Source: Eutreptiella sp. 'Long Island Sound 2002' (Eukaryota > Euglenozoa > Euglenophyceae > Eutreptiales > Eutreptiaceae). From it: a stretch of DNA of 64,000 bases. Below, in pieces: positions 36,385 through 45,827 of the stretch; within the stretch, counting starts at the first letter, position 1, and every line of letters begins with the position of its first letter. The stretch covers positions 19,990,090-20,054,089 of the forward strand of contig OZ038392.1 in NCBI GenBank assembly GCA_964036045.1, in the 5' to 3' direction. The notes under the pieces were generated by a model that was not told the DNA's origin, made no database searches, and saw only the letters and a program-made list of their open reading frames with translations. A program made the position numbers and the translations under genes.

Positions 36385-37390
36385 GTTCAGGGGTCCTCAT
36401 CAGAAGATGTGTCATACATCTCGGCTAGTTCTCTCCGGAGAAGCCATTGCTGTGACTCTGGCGTGTGCATGTCGAGTATGCCTTCTTGCCACATTTCCCT
36501 GGGGGGGGGGGCACGTTCTTATAGTAAAAGTGGACATCATAGCGGTATTTTCGATAGCTCCATTGGTCCACTGGTGACATGGCGGCGACCAGCCGCGCCT
36601 CGTGCGGACCCAGGATCGGGGCCTTGTAAGGCTCAATTTCTCTGGAACACCACTGTTGAACATCTGCAACCTGTTGTGGGCTGGCATGTGGCCCCCTGGG
36701 TACTGTGGGCACCTCCACATCGGAGTCTGTAGAAGATGCTGTGTGACTATGTACATAGGCAGGGGAACTTGTAGCTTCAGGATCAGTCATAGACAAGTTG
36801 CACGGGGGGGTGGCTGGGCGTGGGGCTGTGACAGGCTGTGGGGCCTGCTCCTGCCAGAGCCGGTTTCGCAGTTTTTTCAGTGGAGGGGGGGACAGGGGTG
36901 CTGGGGTTTGATGGTCTGGACTTCGTGGTGATGGGGGCCGTGTACGTTTTCTGTGATCACTCCGGCGTGCATTCAGGGGCGCTGTGTGCCGTGCGGCGGG
37001 TGGTGGGCTGGATATGGTGACGTTTGTGCGGGGCTGTCGCTGACGTACAGACGCGCCACGTTGTTTCCGCTGCGGCGTCATATCATACAGGAAGATGGGT
37101 GCCTGACGACTCCTAGTGATGCGACCTGTGGACTGTTGAGGAGGTGCAGGCAACGATATTGTTTTCTGGCGCTTTTTTGGTGGCTCATGTGTGGGTAGCA
37201 CCTGCAGGGCGACCTGCTGTGTGCGATCCGTGTATGGCAGAGGAAAAGTTTTGATTGGAATGAGATGGTGTCCAGCGGGTGTGCGCTGGAAGGCCTGCAG
37301 GCTGGGCTTCTCTGTCTTGAGATCAAGCACCGGGAGGGAGGAGGTGGGGTGCAGCCATGCGTACCCAGGGGGTACGGGGCACTCCCAAGT
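36385..37390 (-). CDS. C-terminal basic/Pro-rich region downstream of the reverse transcriptase
   Basis: This frame is in phase with the reverse transcriptase frame and separated from it only by TAG at 37391-37393, so it may be its extension or a separate ORF (first internal Met near 37330). It is rich in Pro, Arg and Lys (EPPKKRQKT, SDHRKRTRPPSPRSPDH), with a conserved-looking end (VDQWSYRKYRYDVHFYYK). After a C-run at about 36501-36510 the plausible continuation lies in another frame and ends in an acidic DTSSDEDP tail with TGA at about 36385. The basic stretches fit nucleic-acid binding. I do not recognise the family. Confidence 0.45.
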
Positions 37391-39506
37391 CTAGTTATCC
37401 CTGACCGTAGACCAATGCAGCGGTGGCTGGCCAACGTATGGTGGCTGCTGTTTTTCGAAAGCTGTGCGGAGGACCCCTTCCCACCAGGACTTAGGGTAGT
37501 TCTTGGACGAAAATTCCCAGTAGGCTTGCCGGAAATTATTTACCCGATGCGCCACCGTCGTGGCGAGCTCCAGAGATTTTTGTGCTACAGCGCTGGCAAT
37601 CCCGTGTACGATCTGTGATGCATGCGGCTCATGTACAGATGGGTATCGCAGCGTAGGTGGGCAATCAGTCAGGTGGGAAAGGAGTACTTTATTTTTCATA
37701 CCCCACTCAATGTGCTCATCGCGGCAATCTATCTGTACCTCAAGAAAACACAGGCTTCTGCCAGCGTGTTCTACAGACAGATCAAGTCGGTAAAGCTCGC
37801 CCAACACACACTTGATCTTGGCCATCCAGAGTGGGATTTCGTGAAGGGGGCAAATGCAAAAAAATATTATCACGAAATCGGCCAAGTTTTACGTGTGCGG
37901 GCAGGAACTGTCCCCATGGGACCAGGCTTTCAATAGAAACCAGATAGGCGTCTGCATTCTGTGCAGACATAGCGCCTCCTATCGCGACACCTGAGAATTG
38001 CTCCCATAATTCATGCCCTAATTGAAAAAAGGAGTTCAGGAAAAGATCGACCTTCATAAGGTCATGTATCTCAGATATGCTGAAAGTGTCGTAATACCTC
38101 TGGTCTTTCATACCAAGACAGTCCATGTCTCGGGCGTTGCCCTTAGCCAGTGACACGAACCGGGCTGTCTCACCTCGTCGGAGGGGATTTAGGGCATCAT
38201 ATCGGTCGCTCAGCGACTGCCAGGCTGACGGCACCTGGTCTCGAATGATGCTTGGGAACATGCGATCTATATCTAGGCGCAGGAAGCCCTGCACCAGGTG
38301 TGCCTGGTCCAGGATTTCTAGACTGACGAAGGTGTGGGTGTACACTCGGAGGAGAAGTGAGAGGCACCTGCCACCCTTGCGGAGCAAGGTGCGCAGGGGG
38401 TGGCTCGCCTGGGTAAAAATTTCCCTGAGCTTCGCCAGCTCTAGCTGTAGGCGCTGTGAGGTCGTCAGACTCTTATTTTTCAGGGAGAAGATGACTCCAG
38501 GCACCGTCCATTTTTTCTTCTTCGACGGGGTTGCGTCAGGAGGTGGCCCTGTGTTCGGCTGGAAAGGGGAGAGAGTAATGGCACGGGACGCCTCAGCAGT
38601 TGCATGCGCGAAGACTGATTGTCGGAAGGATTCCCAATCTGCTTTCTCATCTGTCGAGGGGGGGGGGGTCCCCTGGTAGATAGAGAAGCGATAACCTTTA
38701 AGCGGTGGGGACATCTGTGACAGACGGACGCGCATGTGCGCAAATGCAACGTGCTTCCGGAGCACGGGAACACATAATACCAACGTGTAGAAATACACGA
38801 GGTATGTGGCGTACAGATGGGTGGGCGAGGGAAAGGAGTGAAACAGGCGGTAGTTCCCGGCGTTCAGGCTCTTTACTACCAACTGACAGAAAAAAGTGTA
38901 GCAGACTAGTGCAAAACAGTGCGTATTTTTGTCGAGGCGCACAGGCACCCACTCGGGGTGCTCCTTATGAAAGGATTTGATGTGGTTCTGGGGGGGCAGG
39001 GTACGCTGGAGATTGGCATGCCCGTGCATCATGGCCGAGGCAATGTCGTGTACACGGGCCGCTAGCTTTCGAAACGGGAAAATCCGGATTTTTGGCAGCC
39101 TTTCTCGAATAGCGTTCAACGATGACGATAATTCTTGATGTAGTTTCCAGCGAGAGGGTATGGTCGTGTAGTTGTTCTGCGCACTGAGGACAACCTGGTA
39201 ACGGGGGCCAAACTGAGACACCAGTGTGTCCTTCTGGAATAAACAGGCACCTTCGCAACGTGTAGCCTGTAAGTCTTTCACACATCCACATCGCTCAATG
39301 TCCTGTGCGGCCTGCAGGTAGTGCTGTGAGCTGTGAATGAGGCGGTCTTTGCAGAAAACACGCAGCATCTTGGGTGGGATGGTGAGGGGTATACCCAGCA
39401 CTGCAGCCAGGTAGGCCCCCAGGGCCCTGGGGTATGGGGTGTCGCGGAAGAACTCAGCGCAGGCCTTTCGTAGTTGGAGTCTTTCAGTTTTCGTAACAAA
39501 CGGCAC
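37391..39506 (-). pseudogene. Reverse transcriptase of a Penelope-like element
   Basis: ATG at 39506 overlaps the end of the GIY-YIG frame by 23 nt. In order: an LDKN block (residues 191-194) like the DKG/DKN entry block of Penelope-like RTs; motif A LRLDIDRMFPSI (409-420; Asp412 catalytic); motif B SGVAIGGAMSAQNAD (505-519); motif C RFRDN (543-547), where most RTs have YxDD. About 35 nt after motif C the frame slips at a T-run near 37855-37865. The palm continuation lies in the frame starting at 37885, with LCFLEVQI as the expected post-C block, ending in TAG at 37391. This copy is interrupted at least once, so activity is doubtful unless the shift is a sequencing error. A long 300-residue N-terminal region before motif A is unassigned. 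Confidence 0.75.
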
Positions 39507-40467
39507 ATGCAGAGTTAATTATAGATCTAGGGAGTGCAAAGTGTGCGTGTGCCTTCCAAGAGACGGGTTTGCAAAGGAGAAAATTTGACAGGCGGCATGC
39601 ACACTTCGCCTCAATCAGGATGCGAAGTGCATCCAAGGGGTGCAGTGTGATCCGTCCTGCAGCCAAGTACTGTTGCCAACGGCCATGATCAGTTAGTGCA
39701 GATTCGGTCAGCTGCTTGTGCAAACCTGATCGCACGAACCAACGCATGTAAGGCTTTCGCTGTGATTTACGGTCGTTGAGGTTGTTAGGGAACTCTGCAA
39801 TCAGTTGCTGCTCCCCCCGTGTAGCCTGTGCACGAGGGGTTGGACGGATAAGCACCATGACCCAATTGTGTGTTCCTGTGGTGTGCATGGTATGTAAGTA
39901 TGTGGGCCCCTTGACGCCTTTGGAGCCATACAGTTTGTGCCACGCGCGTGCATCTGCAACCTCCTTGAGGAAGCGGTTCCCTACTGATGTCTCGCCTTGA
40001 ATGGCGCCAGTCTGGCCGAAATAAATTCTGCCGTCTGCCACGCTATAGGCACCGTACAACCAGGTGCCAATGGCAGTGAGTTGGTTGTGTGTTGGTATGT
40101 GTAGTATGTCATACAGTCGGCGCAGGTGTGCACATGGGGCCAGGTGCAGGACCTGATTCACCTTGAGGCAGGATTCCAGGACTGTCTGGCGCCAATTGCA
40201 TGTGCGGAGTGCCTGTGCTCGTACAGAGCACTCTCTTTTTAATTCCAGACCGTCCAGAACACCAGCTTTCCACACGGTGGCAAGTGTTGTACCTCGAGGC
40301 GAGAGGCCACATCCTGCGGTAGTGTGGGGCATGTAGTGTGCGCTGGTGTAGGCCACAATGTAAGGCCCCATCGTTTCAGGTAAGGCCCGATGCGTGCAAC
40401 CACAGTGGCGTGTGCCACAGGCCACAGGTCTGCAGCTGATTGGTTTTGGATACACAGCATGTCCCAC
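39484..40467 (-). pseudogene. GIY-YIG endonuclease domain preceding the reverse transcriptase
   Basis: Residues 138-232 of this frame (genomic 40056-39772) match the GIY-YIG fold: LYGAYSVADGRIYFGQTG gives the GIY and YIG strands (YGAY ... YFGQ), followed by an Arg (NRF) and His (WHKLY), then Glu219 in RGEQQLIAEF and a following LNDR, the positions of the catalytic Glu and the C-terminal Asn. Penelope-like elements usually carry GIY-YIG after the RT; a nuclease before the RT is the layout of the Chlamys/Naiad type. The frame ends in TGA at 39484-39486, overlapping the RT ATG. Upstream it is connected to the neighbouring frame through a 20-bp insertion at 40360-40388. Biological role: nicking target DNA to prime reverse transcription. 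Confidence 0.75.
40360..40388. repeat. 9-bp direct repeat (GTAAGGCCC) 20 bp apart, frame-breaking
   Basis: GTAAGGCCC at 40360-40368 and again at 40380-40388. The intervening 11 bp plus one repeat equals 20 bp, exactly the amount that separates the two reading frames on either side. It looks like a small duplication or an excision footprint. Confidence 0.7.
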
Positions 40468-41661
40468 TGTGTGCTCTGCTTAGTCACTCCACGAGAAATG
40501 GTGTATGAGCAGTGCTGTGCGGACAGTGTGGCAATGGGAACATACATGCCATGGGTGTTAATGACCAACACCACCAGGCGGCAGGGATGGGGAGAGTTGA
40601 GCAAGGCAGCAAGGTGTACAAGTTGCAGCCGTTCCCAAGTTGAGTGCCCATGCAGGAGGGGGGGGGGGGGTATCATCAAGCAGCCATATCGCACTGAGAT
40701 GGCGAATACCTGTCGCAAGTGTGGCTATGTCGTGGTGTGCACCCAGCTGCAGGTAGTGGTGGTAGGGTGATACGTGGTGTCGCACAGGGACTGCAGCCGT
40801 GGGCTGCCAATTAACCATAGTATCAATGCCCCACACCTTCGCTGCTTGCGCCAGCAGCCTCATGCGTAACTTGTACGGCATGGCTCCGGATGGCTTGTGT
40901 TGGTGACCGTGGGTGAGCTTATCGATATCACAGCGGGTTGGGGCCTGGGCAATAAACTGTGTGATCGTGTGTTCACACACAGAGAATGTGCTCTGAGGCT
41001 GTGAGTGTGTGTCTGTGCGCGCGTATGTGAGTTTCACGTTCAGATAATACCGCTGGGCATCGAGCCAATGTGCTGCCCATTTCAGGAAATGCAGCACGTG
41101 CATAGGAGAGGTGGTATCCCAGCGTCTTACGCCTTTGGTAGATGTAAAGTAGCACCATAGGTCTTTGAGGGCGGCAAATTTTTCCACGGCATATGCCAGT
41201 GCCTTAACAGGACGGGGTGAGGACTCACAGTCTGCAAGTAATTGGAAGTGCGGAAGCGCACGTCCCTTGTCGTCGTGTACAAGAGACTCGCGCTGCTGCA
41301 GTAGGTCCATGAGTCGCATGTTGAGAGCAGATTTCAAGCGAATCACTCCCACAAAAATGTGCACCGCGTCCGCTTGTGCAAAATTGCGCTGTGCGCGCAG
41401 ATCAGCAATGAGTTCACTTTGCTGTTGATGAGCTTCTGGTAATTCCAGCACAGAGTTCCAGGAGTCACACGTATAACGGCATGAGGGTATCCGCCAATTG
41501 CACGCAAGAATATAGACCTTTCGGTACTGTTCATCCGGTGCAGCAAAGGGATGTGGGTCGAGCATGGCACAACTGCACGTCCAGCGGAGGATGTCACGGT
41601 GGCCAACATGCAGTTCTGGTGTATCGTCCTGGGGCTCCACGCATTGAGCAGGGTCGGGTCC
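40380..41661 (-). pseudogene. Central region of the GIY-YIG/RT element
   Basis: In phase with the upstream frame beyond the TAG at 41662-41664, it reads through CSCAMLDPHPFAAPDEQYRK, KFAALKDLWCYFTSTKGVRR and HVLHFLKWAAHWLDAQRYYL to the G-run at about 40660-40671. Beyond that run the protein-like continuation is in a different frame (WERLQLVHLAALL ... CSYTISRGVTKQSTQWDMLC) up to ~40390. Cys/His residues are scattered, but I cannot assign a finger or a family. The frame change at a 12-base homopolymer is a prime candidate for a sequencing-length error. Confidence 0.5.
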
Positions 41662-42552
41662 CTACTGCGCCGCCACGTTGCGGGCAGTGTCTTCGGACAT
41701 TGCGCATTGGAATGGCTCTTCAATAGTCCAATCCGTAAGTGGGATTCCTTCTGCCGACCAGGCGAGTCCACGGAAGGTTCCGTCGGCCACAGCTGTGACC
41801 ATCGTCTTGAGTGGTTGCCATTTTTCGAAGGTAGAACGTCGTGTCACGGTCCACACATAGTTCTGCGGTACGACATCGGGGCAGGGAGCATCTTTACGTC
41901 GTTGTGCAGCCAGCACAGGCTTTTTCATCGCCTCAGCCAATTGGCTTCCAAAGCCGTCAATTTTAGAGTTTAGGCCAGAAATATCGTTGCGAATACCTGC
42001 AATTTCACCATCAATGCGGTTGAACTCGGTGCGTACCGAATCTTCCATCGATGGTGCCATAGGTACGTCATTATCGGTAGGTGGTGGAGAGATCGGGGTT
42101 GTTGGCTGTGTGTTTTGTTGTGCCGCTGCCGCTGGCGCGGCACCAAACACGATACCGGGCGTTGTAGGTTGAGAGAAATCAAGCGGGCCCGTGGTAGAGG
42201 TAGCATTGGTGAACTGCTTGGTTTGGATCGGCTTACCAGCATCCACCGCATTTTTCAACTGGTCCTGGATGGCTTGTCTTGTCGTGGGACATGAGCACGC
42301 CACAATAATCCTCGTATCCACCGGGTAAGCTATCCGTACTTCCGGTAGAGCAGCTTGTAATTTTTTCACGTCATCATGGGTCGTGTCACGCGGGAAGATG
42401 ACCTCAACGCCGCTAGGGACGGTCGCCTTGATAACCGATTCTTTAAATTGGGGCAATGCACGAATGAGCACGTCGGTAACTTGTTCTACCGTAGTTGAAC
42501 TTCTATGAGAATTGGAAGATTGTCCCTTGAATTTGCCTGTCTGACGGTTCAT
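41662..42552 (-). CDS. N-terminal region of the GIY-YIG/RT element, with coiled coil
   Basis: ATG at 42552 opens 296 codons to TAG (41662-41664). The first 100 residues look globular (VEQVTDVLIRALPQFKESVI, VDTRIIVACSCPTTRQAIQD). After a Pro/Ala linker, residues ~180-215 form a heptad-like coiled coil (FNRIDGEIAGIRNDISGLNS). The end (TRRSTFEKWQPLKTMV) continues in phase past the TAG. This could be the ORF1/gag-like nucleic-acid-binding part of the retroelement, a role that a coiled coil plus basic patch would fit; no homologue is named. The ATAGCGCGCGCTAT cluster at 42762-42860 lies about 210 bp upstream. Confidence 0.5.
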   Translation of the reverse strand: MNRQTGKFKGQSSNSHRSSTTVEQVTDVLIRALPQFKESVIKATVPSGVEVIFPRDTTHDDVKKLQAALPEVRIAYPVDTRIIVACSCPTTRQAIQDQLKNAVDAGKPIQTKQFTNATSTTGPLDFSQPTTPGIVFGAAPAAAAQQNTQPTTPISPPPTDNDVPMAPSMEDSVRTEFNRIDGEIAGIRNDISGLNSKIDGFGSQLAEAMKKPVLAAQRRKDAPCPDVVPQNYVWTVTRRSTFEKWQPLKTMVTAVADGTFRGLAWSAEGIPLTDWTIEEPFQCAMSEDTARNVAAQ

Positions 42553-42761
42553 AGCGAGGAACGGAGCCCTTTTTCACGGGGGAGGGCATGTGTTGGATAT
42601 GCTATAACGGAGTAGTCTTTGAAATGGGTTGGTGCGGGGAAGTGCAGTCTTCAGTGAGCATAAACGAAACACCGTGTCTGCGGCGATAGCGGACTCGGTT
42701 TCGGCCACCTCATTCTGACATTGGAGAGTGTGGGAAAAGTGTCTTGACATCCATTCTACCC

Positions 42762-42860
42762 TGCGTGCGCGCAATGGTGCATTTTTTCCATAGTGCGCGC
42801 AAATTTTCTAAAATATGACCTTTATAGCGCGCCTATTGCGCGCGCTCTACCGCGCTATAT
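42762..42860. repeat. ATAGCGCGCGCTAT palindrome cluster (a)
   Basis: TGCGTGCGCGCAATG, CATAGTGCGCGCAAA, TTATAGCGCGCCTATTGCGC and GCGCTCTACCGCGCTATAT between the 5' end of the GIY-YIG/RT element and the 3' end of the coiled-coil gene. Confidence 0.85.
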
Positions 42861-43056
42861 TGTCCCGTTTTTCAAATTTTTCAAAACCGGAAAATGTTTC
42901 AAAACCATGCTTTTTCCAGTGTCCTGCGTTTCTCAAAAACCCCTTGCTTTTCAAAAACATTCCCTGTTGCTCATCCAACCCAAGACACATGCAAAAACAC
43001 TTTCTGAAAGGTCTGAAAAGTGTGCAACAGTACAGGTCCTCACGGGCACAGACAGT

Positions 43057-43131
43057 GTAGCGCGCGCAACATATTTACAGCGCGCGCTATGAGCCTTACG
43101 GCGCGCGCTATACCAGGTATAGCGCGCGCTG
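43057..43131. repeat. ATAGCGCGCGCTAT palindrome cluster (b), 3' of the coiled-coil gene
   Basis: GTAGCGCGCGCAAC, ACAGCGCGCGCTATG, CGGCGCGCGCTATAC and GGTATAGCGCGCGCTGTC, ending immediately next to the TGA of the gene at 43132. Confidence 0.9.
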
Positions 43132-44761
43132 TCATTCAGTGATCTCCTTAATGGTTTGGACCACCACTTCGGCCTCCCACTCCTTCTCCCATTCGGGTCT
43201 GTGGTCTTCTGCCCCAGTGGCAGCTGGGGCTGCATCCCCTTCTTCTTGTGGGCTTGGGTCGCCTTCTGGGGTTGCTCCTTCTCGTGCCTCTTCTTCTTTC
43301 GGGGCTGCTCCTTCTCCTTCTTGTGGCGCGGCCGCTGGTGCCTCTTCTTCTTGTGGTGGGGCTGGTGCGTCGTCTTCTTGTGCTGCTGCTGCTGCTGGGG
43401 CTGGTGCCTCTTCTTCTTGTGCAGCTGCTGCTGGTGCTTCTGCTGGTGCTGCAGCTTCGGCAGGTCCCTTGTCTTCTTGTGGGGGGGCTGGTGGCTGGGC
43501 TGGTGGGTCTCCTTGGGGCTTCTTCTTCTTTGGGGTTGGTGGCTTGGACGGGGACATCCTCATGGTCTTTGGGTCGGGGCAGAGGTCCACAATTTCATCG
43601 GCCTCGTACGTCTCCCACCACGACTGCCACTTGTCCAACTCCTCATACGCTTTGCTTTTGGCGGAGAACACCTGGCAGCTGGGCATGAACTCCGACCAGT
43701 CGTCCTCTTCCTCCTCCTCCTCCCCTTGTTGGCTGGGGCTCCACTGATCGTTGGGGATGATGACGGCCACGCAGTCCTGAGGGGCCCTCCTGGCGCCTGC
43801 TGGCTTGATTTCGGCTCCCTCCACAATCATCGGCGCGATCGCAGTGGTGCAGTAGATGATCCACCGAGGCTTGTAGCCGTCTTTGTAGGACCAATCTCGG
43901 CGCTGCATGAGCTCATCTCTTGCCTCCTTGTCCGCGTCGGCTCTGCTCTGCTGCTTGGCCTTGGGAGCCGTACTGGGTGGGGTGGAACCGCACGGACCTC
44001 CTTGTTCTTGTGGCTGGTCTGGGACTGGGACAGGCTGCTTCGGTGCTGGCTTTGATGCGAGCTGCGGCTGGGGTGCCTGTTGCGGTGCCGTCTTGCTTGC
44101 CTGGAAAGAGTAGCGCAGAGGCATAGCACAGGCATAGCACGCGCAATACGGAGCATAGCACGCGCGACGAAATGCATAGCACGTGCAATGACAACGATAG
44201 CGCGCGCTGCATTACCTTTTCTGCTTTCTCCTCCTCTGCTTTCTTCCGTCTCTTCTCCTCCTCTTCCTTCTCCTTCTTCTTCCTCCTCTCTTCCTCCTCC
44301 TTCTCCTTCTTCTTCCTCTTTTCCTCCTCTTCCTTCTCCTTCTTCTTCCTCTTTTCCTCCTCTTCCTTCTTCTTCTTCTTTGCTTCGTCCTCTTTCTTCT
44401 TGGCCTGTTCCGCCTGACGTTGGACTCTCTGTGCCGCCTGTGCCAGCAGCTGCTGGTCGGCAGTCTTCTGGGCAAGGACCTTTCCAGGCGGGTGGGGGGG
44501 CTTAGCGGTGTGGGAGGCGGAGATGGCTGGTGGTAGGTGGCTGGTGGCTGCTGGCTCCTCGGTACGCTTCTTCTTCGGCCTTGGGACTGTCACGGATTCC
44601 GTCTCCGGCACGGCAAAGGCGTCGGCCCAGTCCACCTCCAGCTCCTCCATCTGCCGCTTAGCCCGGGCCAGCACCGGGGAGGGGCCTTGCTCCTTCCGTC
44701 CGTCAAGCCAGTCGGCCGCATGCTTGGACTGCCCGGCAATGTCCGCGGGCACGCTGATCAT
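43132..44761 (-). CDS. Two-exon coiled-coil / acidic protein
   Basis: Exon 1 runs from about 44761 (first good Met, in GPLMISVPADIAG; the true start may be upstream) to 44216; exon 2 is 44100-43132, ending TGA. The intron (44215-44101) joins in phase 0, AEK to ASK, with GTAATG donor and TTTCCAG acceptor. Exon 1 has a basic PRPKKKRTEE, an Ala/Gln-rich helix and a ~60-residue Lys/Glu single helix or coiled coil (KKEKEEEEKRKKKEKEEEE). Exon 2 has a globular segment (WSYKDGYKPRWIIYC ... CVAVIIPNDQW ... ELDKWQSWWETYEADEI), then a Pro/Ala/Glu tail ending WEKEWEAEVVVQ. Family unknown. Its 5' leader is shared, inverted, with the transposase-like gene at 47773, so the two may be partner genes of one element family. 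Confidence 0.65.
44101..44215 (-). other. 115-bp GT-AG intron made of the GCGCGC palindrome repeat
   Basis: On the minus strand the donor is AAG|GTAATG and the acceptor TTTCCAG|GCAAG. The body is a series of ~20-bp units each ending in GCGCGCTAT, GCACGTGCTAT or GCGCGTGCTAT, the half-site of the palindromes that flank the gene. Reading phase is preserved across it. Confidence 0.8.
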
Positions 44762-44837
44762 CAACGGCCCTCTGCGGGATCCCAGGCACAGGAGCTGCTC
44801 GAATAGTGGGGGCCCAAAATGCTGGCAGTCTTTCCGG

Positions 44838-45025
44838 ACATTGACAGCGTCACATGCGGTGCCGGAAGCATCTGAAACTTTAGAAAAATAGGCGTTTTTG
44901 CCCTGCTTATTAGGACATGGGGTTACAAACCCAAGGCCCCGAGGTATAGCGCGCGCGATGACGCGCGCTATAGTTTTGTAGTGCGCATTGAGCCATCGCG
45001 CGGCAATACCCTGTAGCGCGCACGC
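44838..45025 (-). repeat. Inverted 5' leader repeat, arm 1 (arm 2 at 47591-47790)
   Basis: On the minus strand it reads CCTCGGGGC-type sequence, GGGTTTGTAACCCCATGTCC, TAATAAGCAGGGCAAAAACG, GATGCTTCCGGCACCGCA and GACGCTGTCAATGTC, matching 47660-47790 on plus at roughly 90 percent. Upstream of both lies a GCGCGC palindrome cluster (44945-45025; 47591-47669). The arms point outward, towards the two genes. Confidence 0.85.
44945..45025. repeat. ATAGCGCGCGCTAT palindrome cluster (c), 5' of the coiled-coil gene
   Basis: GTATAGCGCGCGCGATGACG, CGCGCTATAG, GTGCGCATTG, CGCGCGGC and GTAGCGCGCACGC. Confidence 0.85.
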
Positions 45026-45053
45026 AGGGTACAGTGTCTGATAGGACCGGCTC

Positions 45054-45377
45054 TGTCCGACGCCAAAAGCGCGTGTCAAGCGCATACTGTGTGAAGATGG
45101 GTTCAAAGAGGGAAACAAAAATATTCTGATCATCATGGATGAGGTCAACCCTAACTGTCTCAACGATGCACAACTCAAGAACCTTTGCGCGAGTCACACC
45201 GCTGTCCCAAACAAAAAGTACAAAGATGTCAACGAAACGTTGAATCATACACACATCATTTGCACGACAAACGATCCTCTTGTGAGATGGAGGTGCTTGA
45301 AACCAGGCAAACGTAGATGTTTCTTCGACACAGTGAGCCCATACCTGGAGTGCAGAAGTGGACCGGGATCGCAATAA
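45054..45377 (+). pseudogene. SF3-helicase-like fragment (Walker B and motif C)
   Basis: An open plus frame contains NKNILIIMDEV, a Walker B-like string with the DE pair, then DAQLKNL, a Lys-rich KKYKD and THIICTTNDP, the spacing and end (hydrophobic strand, T-T/S-N) expected of motif C in superfamily 3 helicases of Rep-type proteins. No Walker A is visible upstream: sequence before about 45054 belongs to the palindrome cluster and leader repeat. It is thus a fragment, perhaps of an endogenised virus or plasmid Rep. The stop is TAA at 45375, with TGA four codons on. It lies antisense to the extended frame of the coiled-coil gene, so that gene probably does not reach here. Family assignment is by motif only. 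Confidence 0.5.
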
Positions 45378-45414
45378 GGAGTTCGTTGACAAACTGCTCG
45401 GTACAAATGGAATG

Positions 45415-45644
45415 GAGTGTCCCACAGTAAGGGGGTCAGATACTAGCTTGATCCTACTAGTTTTGCCCGACTTTTGCCCCCTTTTTGGTTTAGATACAAT
45501 GTGATGTGGGTCAAAATGCATTCGTCACACCCAAATTGAGGGGGTATAGGGAGTGAGACACCATCTCCCACAAAAAGTGCTCCATAGTAAGGGGGGCTCA
45601 CATAAGGATACCTTACTATGCACCCCCTTACTGTGGGACACCCC
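45415..45644. mobile_element. ~230-bp MITE with 20-bp-plus terminal inverted repeats
   Basis: Left end GTGTCCCACAGTAAGGGGGT (45418-45437) is perfectly inverted at the right end (about 45623-45642). A second inner pair, CATAGTAAGGGGG and TACTATGCACCCCC, sits near the right end. There is no ORF. I could not settle a target-site duplication. Confidence 0.8.
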
Positions 45645-45827
45645 AGAAGATGGGAGTTAAAATCGGGGAACTCAAAGATGAACGACTATGCGAAATAGGG
45701 TGCTTCTTCATGAGGGTGTACACAAGAGGGGGTGCTCCTAGCCGCGGCTGGGTGGGTTGACCCCCCCCTCCGCTCCCCCCCCCCCCTCCCCCCCCCCTTG
45801 GCTGGCCACGGCTGGCTAGAAATGGAT
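45645..45827. other. Short spacer with long C run; no gene
   Basis: Contains CCCCCCCCTCCCCCCCCCC at about 45777-45798, directly before the 600-bp dispersed repeat. Confidence 0.6.

Noticed and set aside
44910-45178. Extension of the coiled-coil gene N-terminus across the leader repeat to 45178
   Set aside because: The frame is open, but it lies in palindrome/leader repeat DNA and antisense to the SF3-like fragment, and has no clear ATG in that part.
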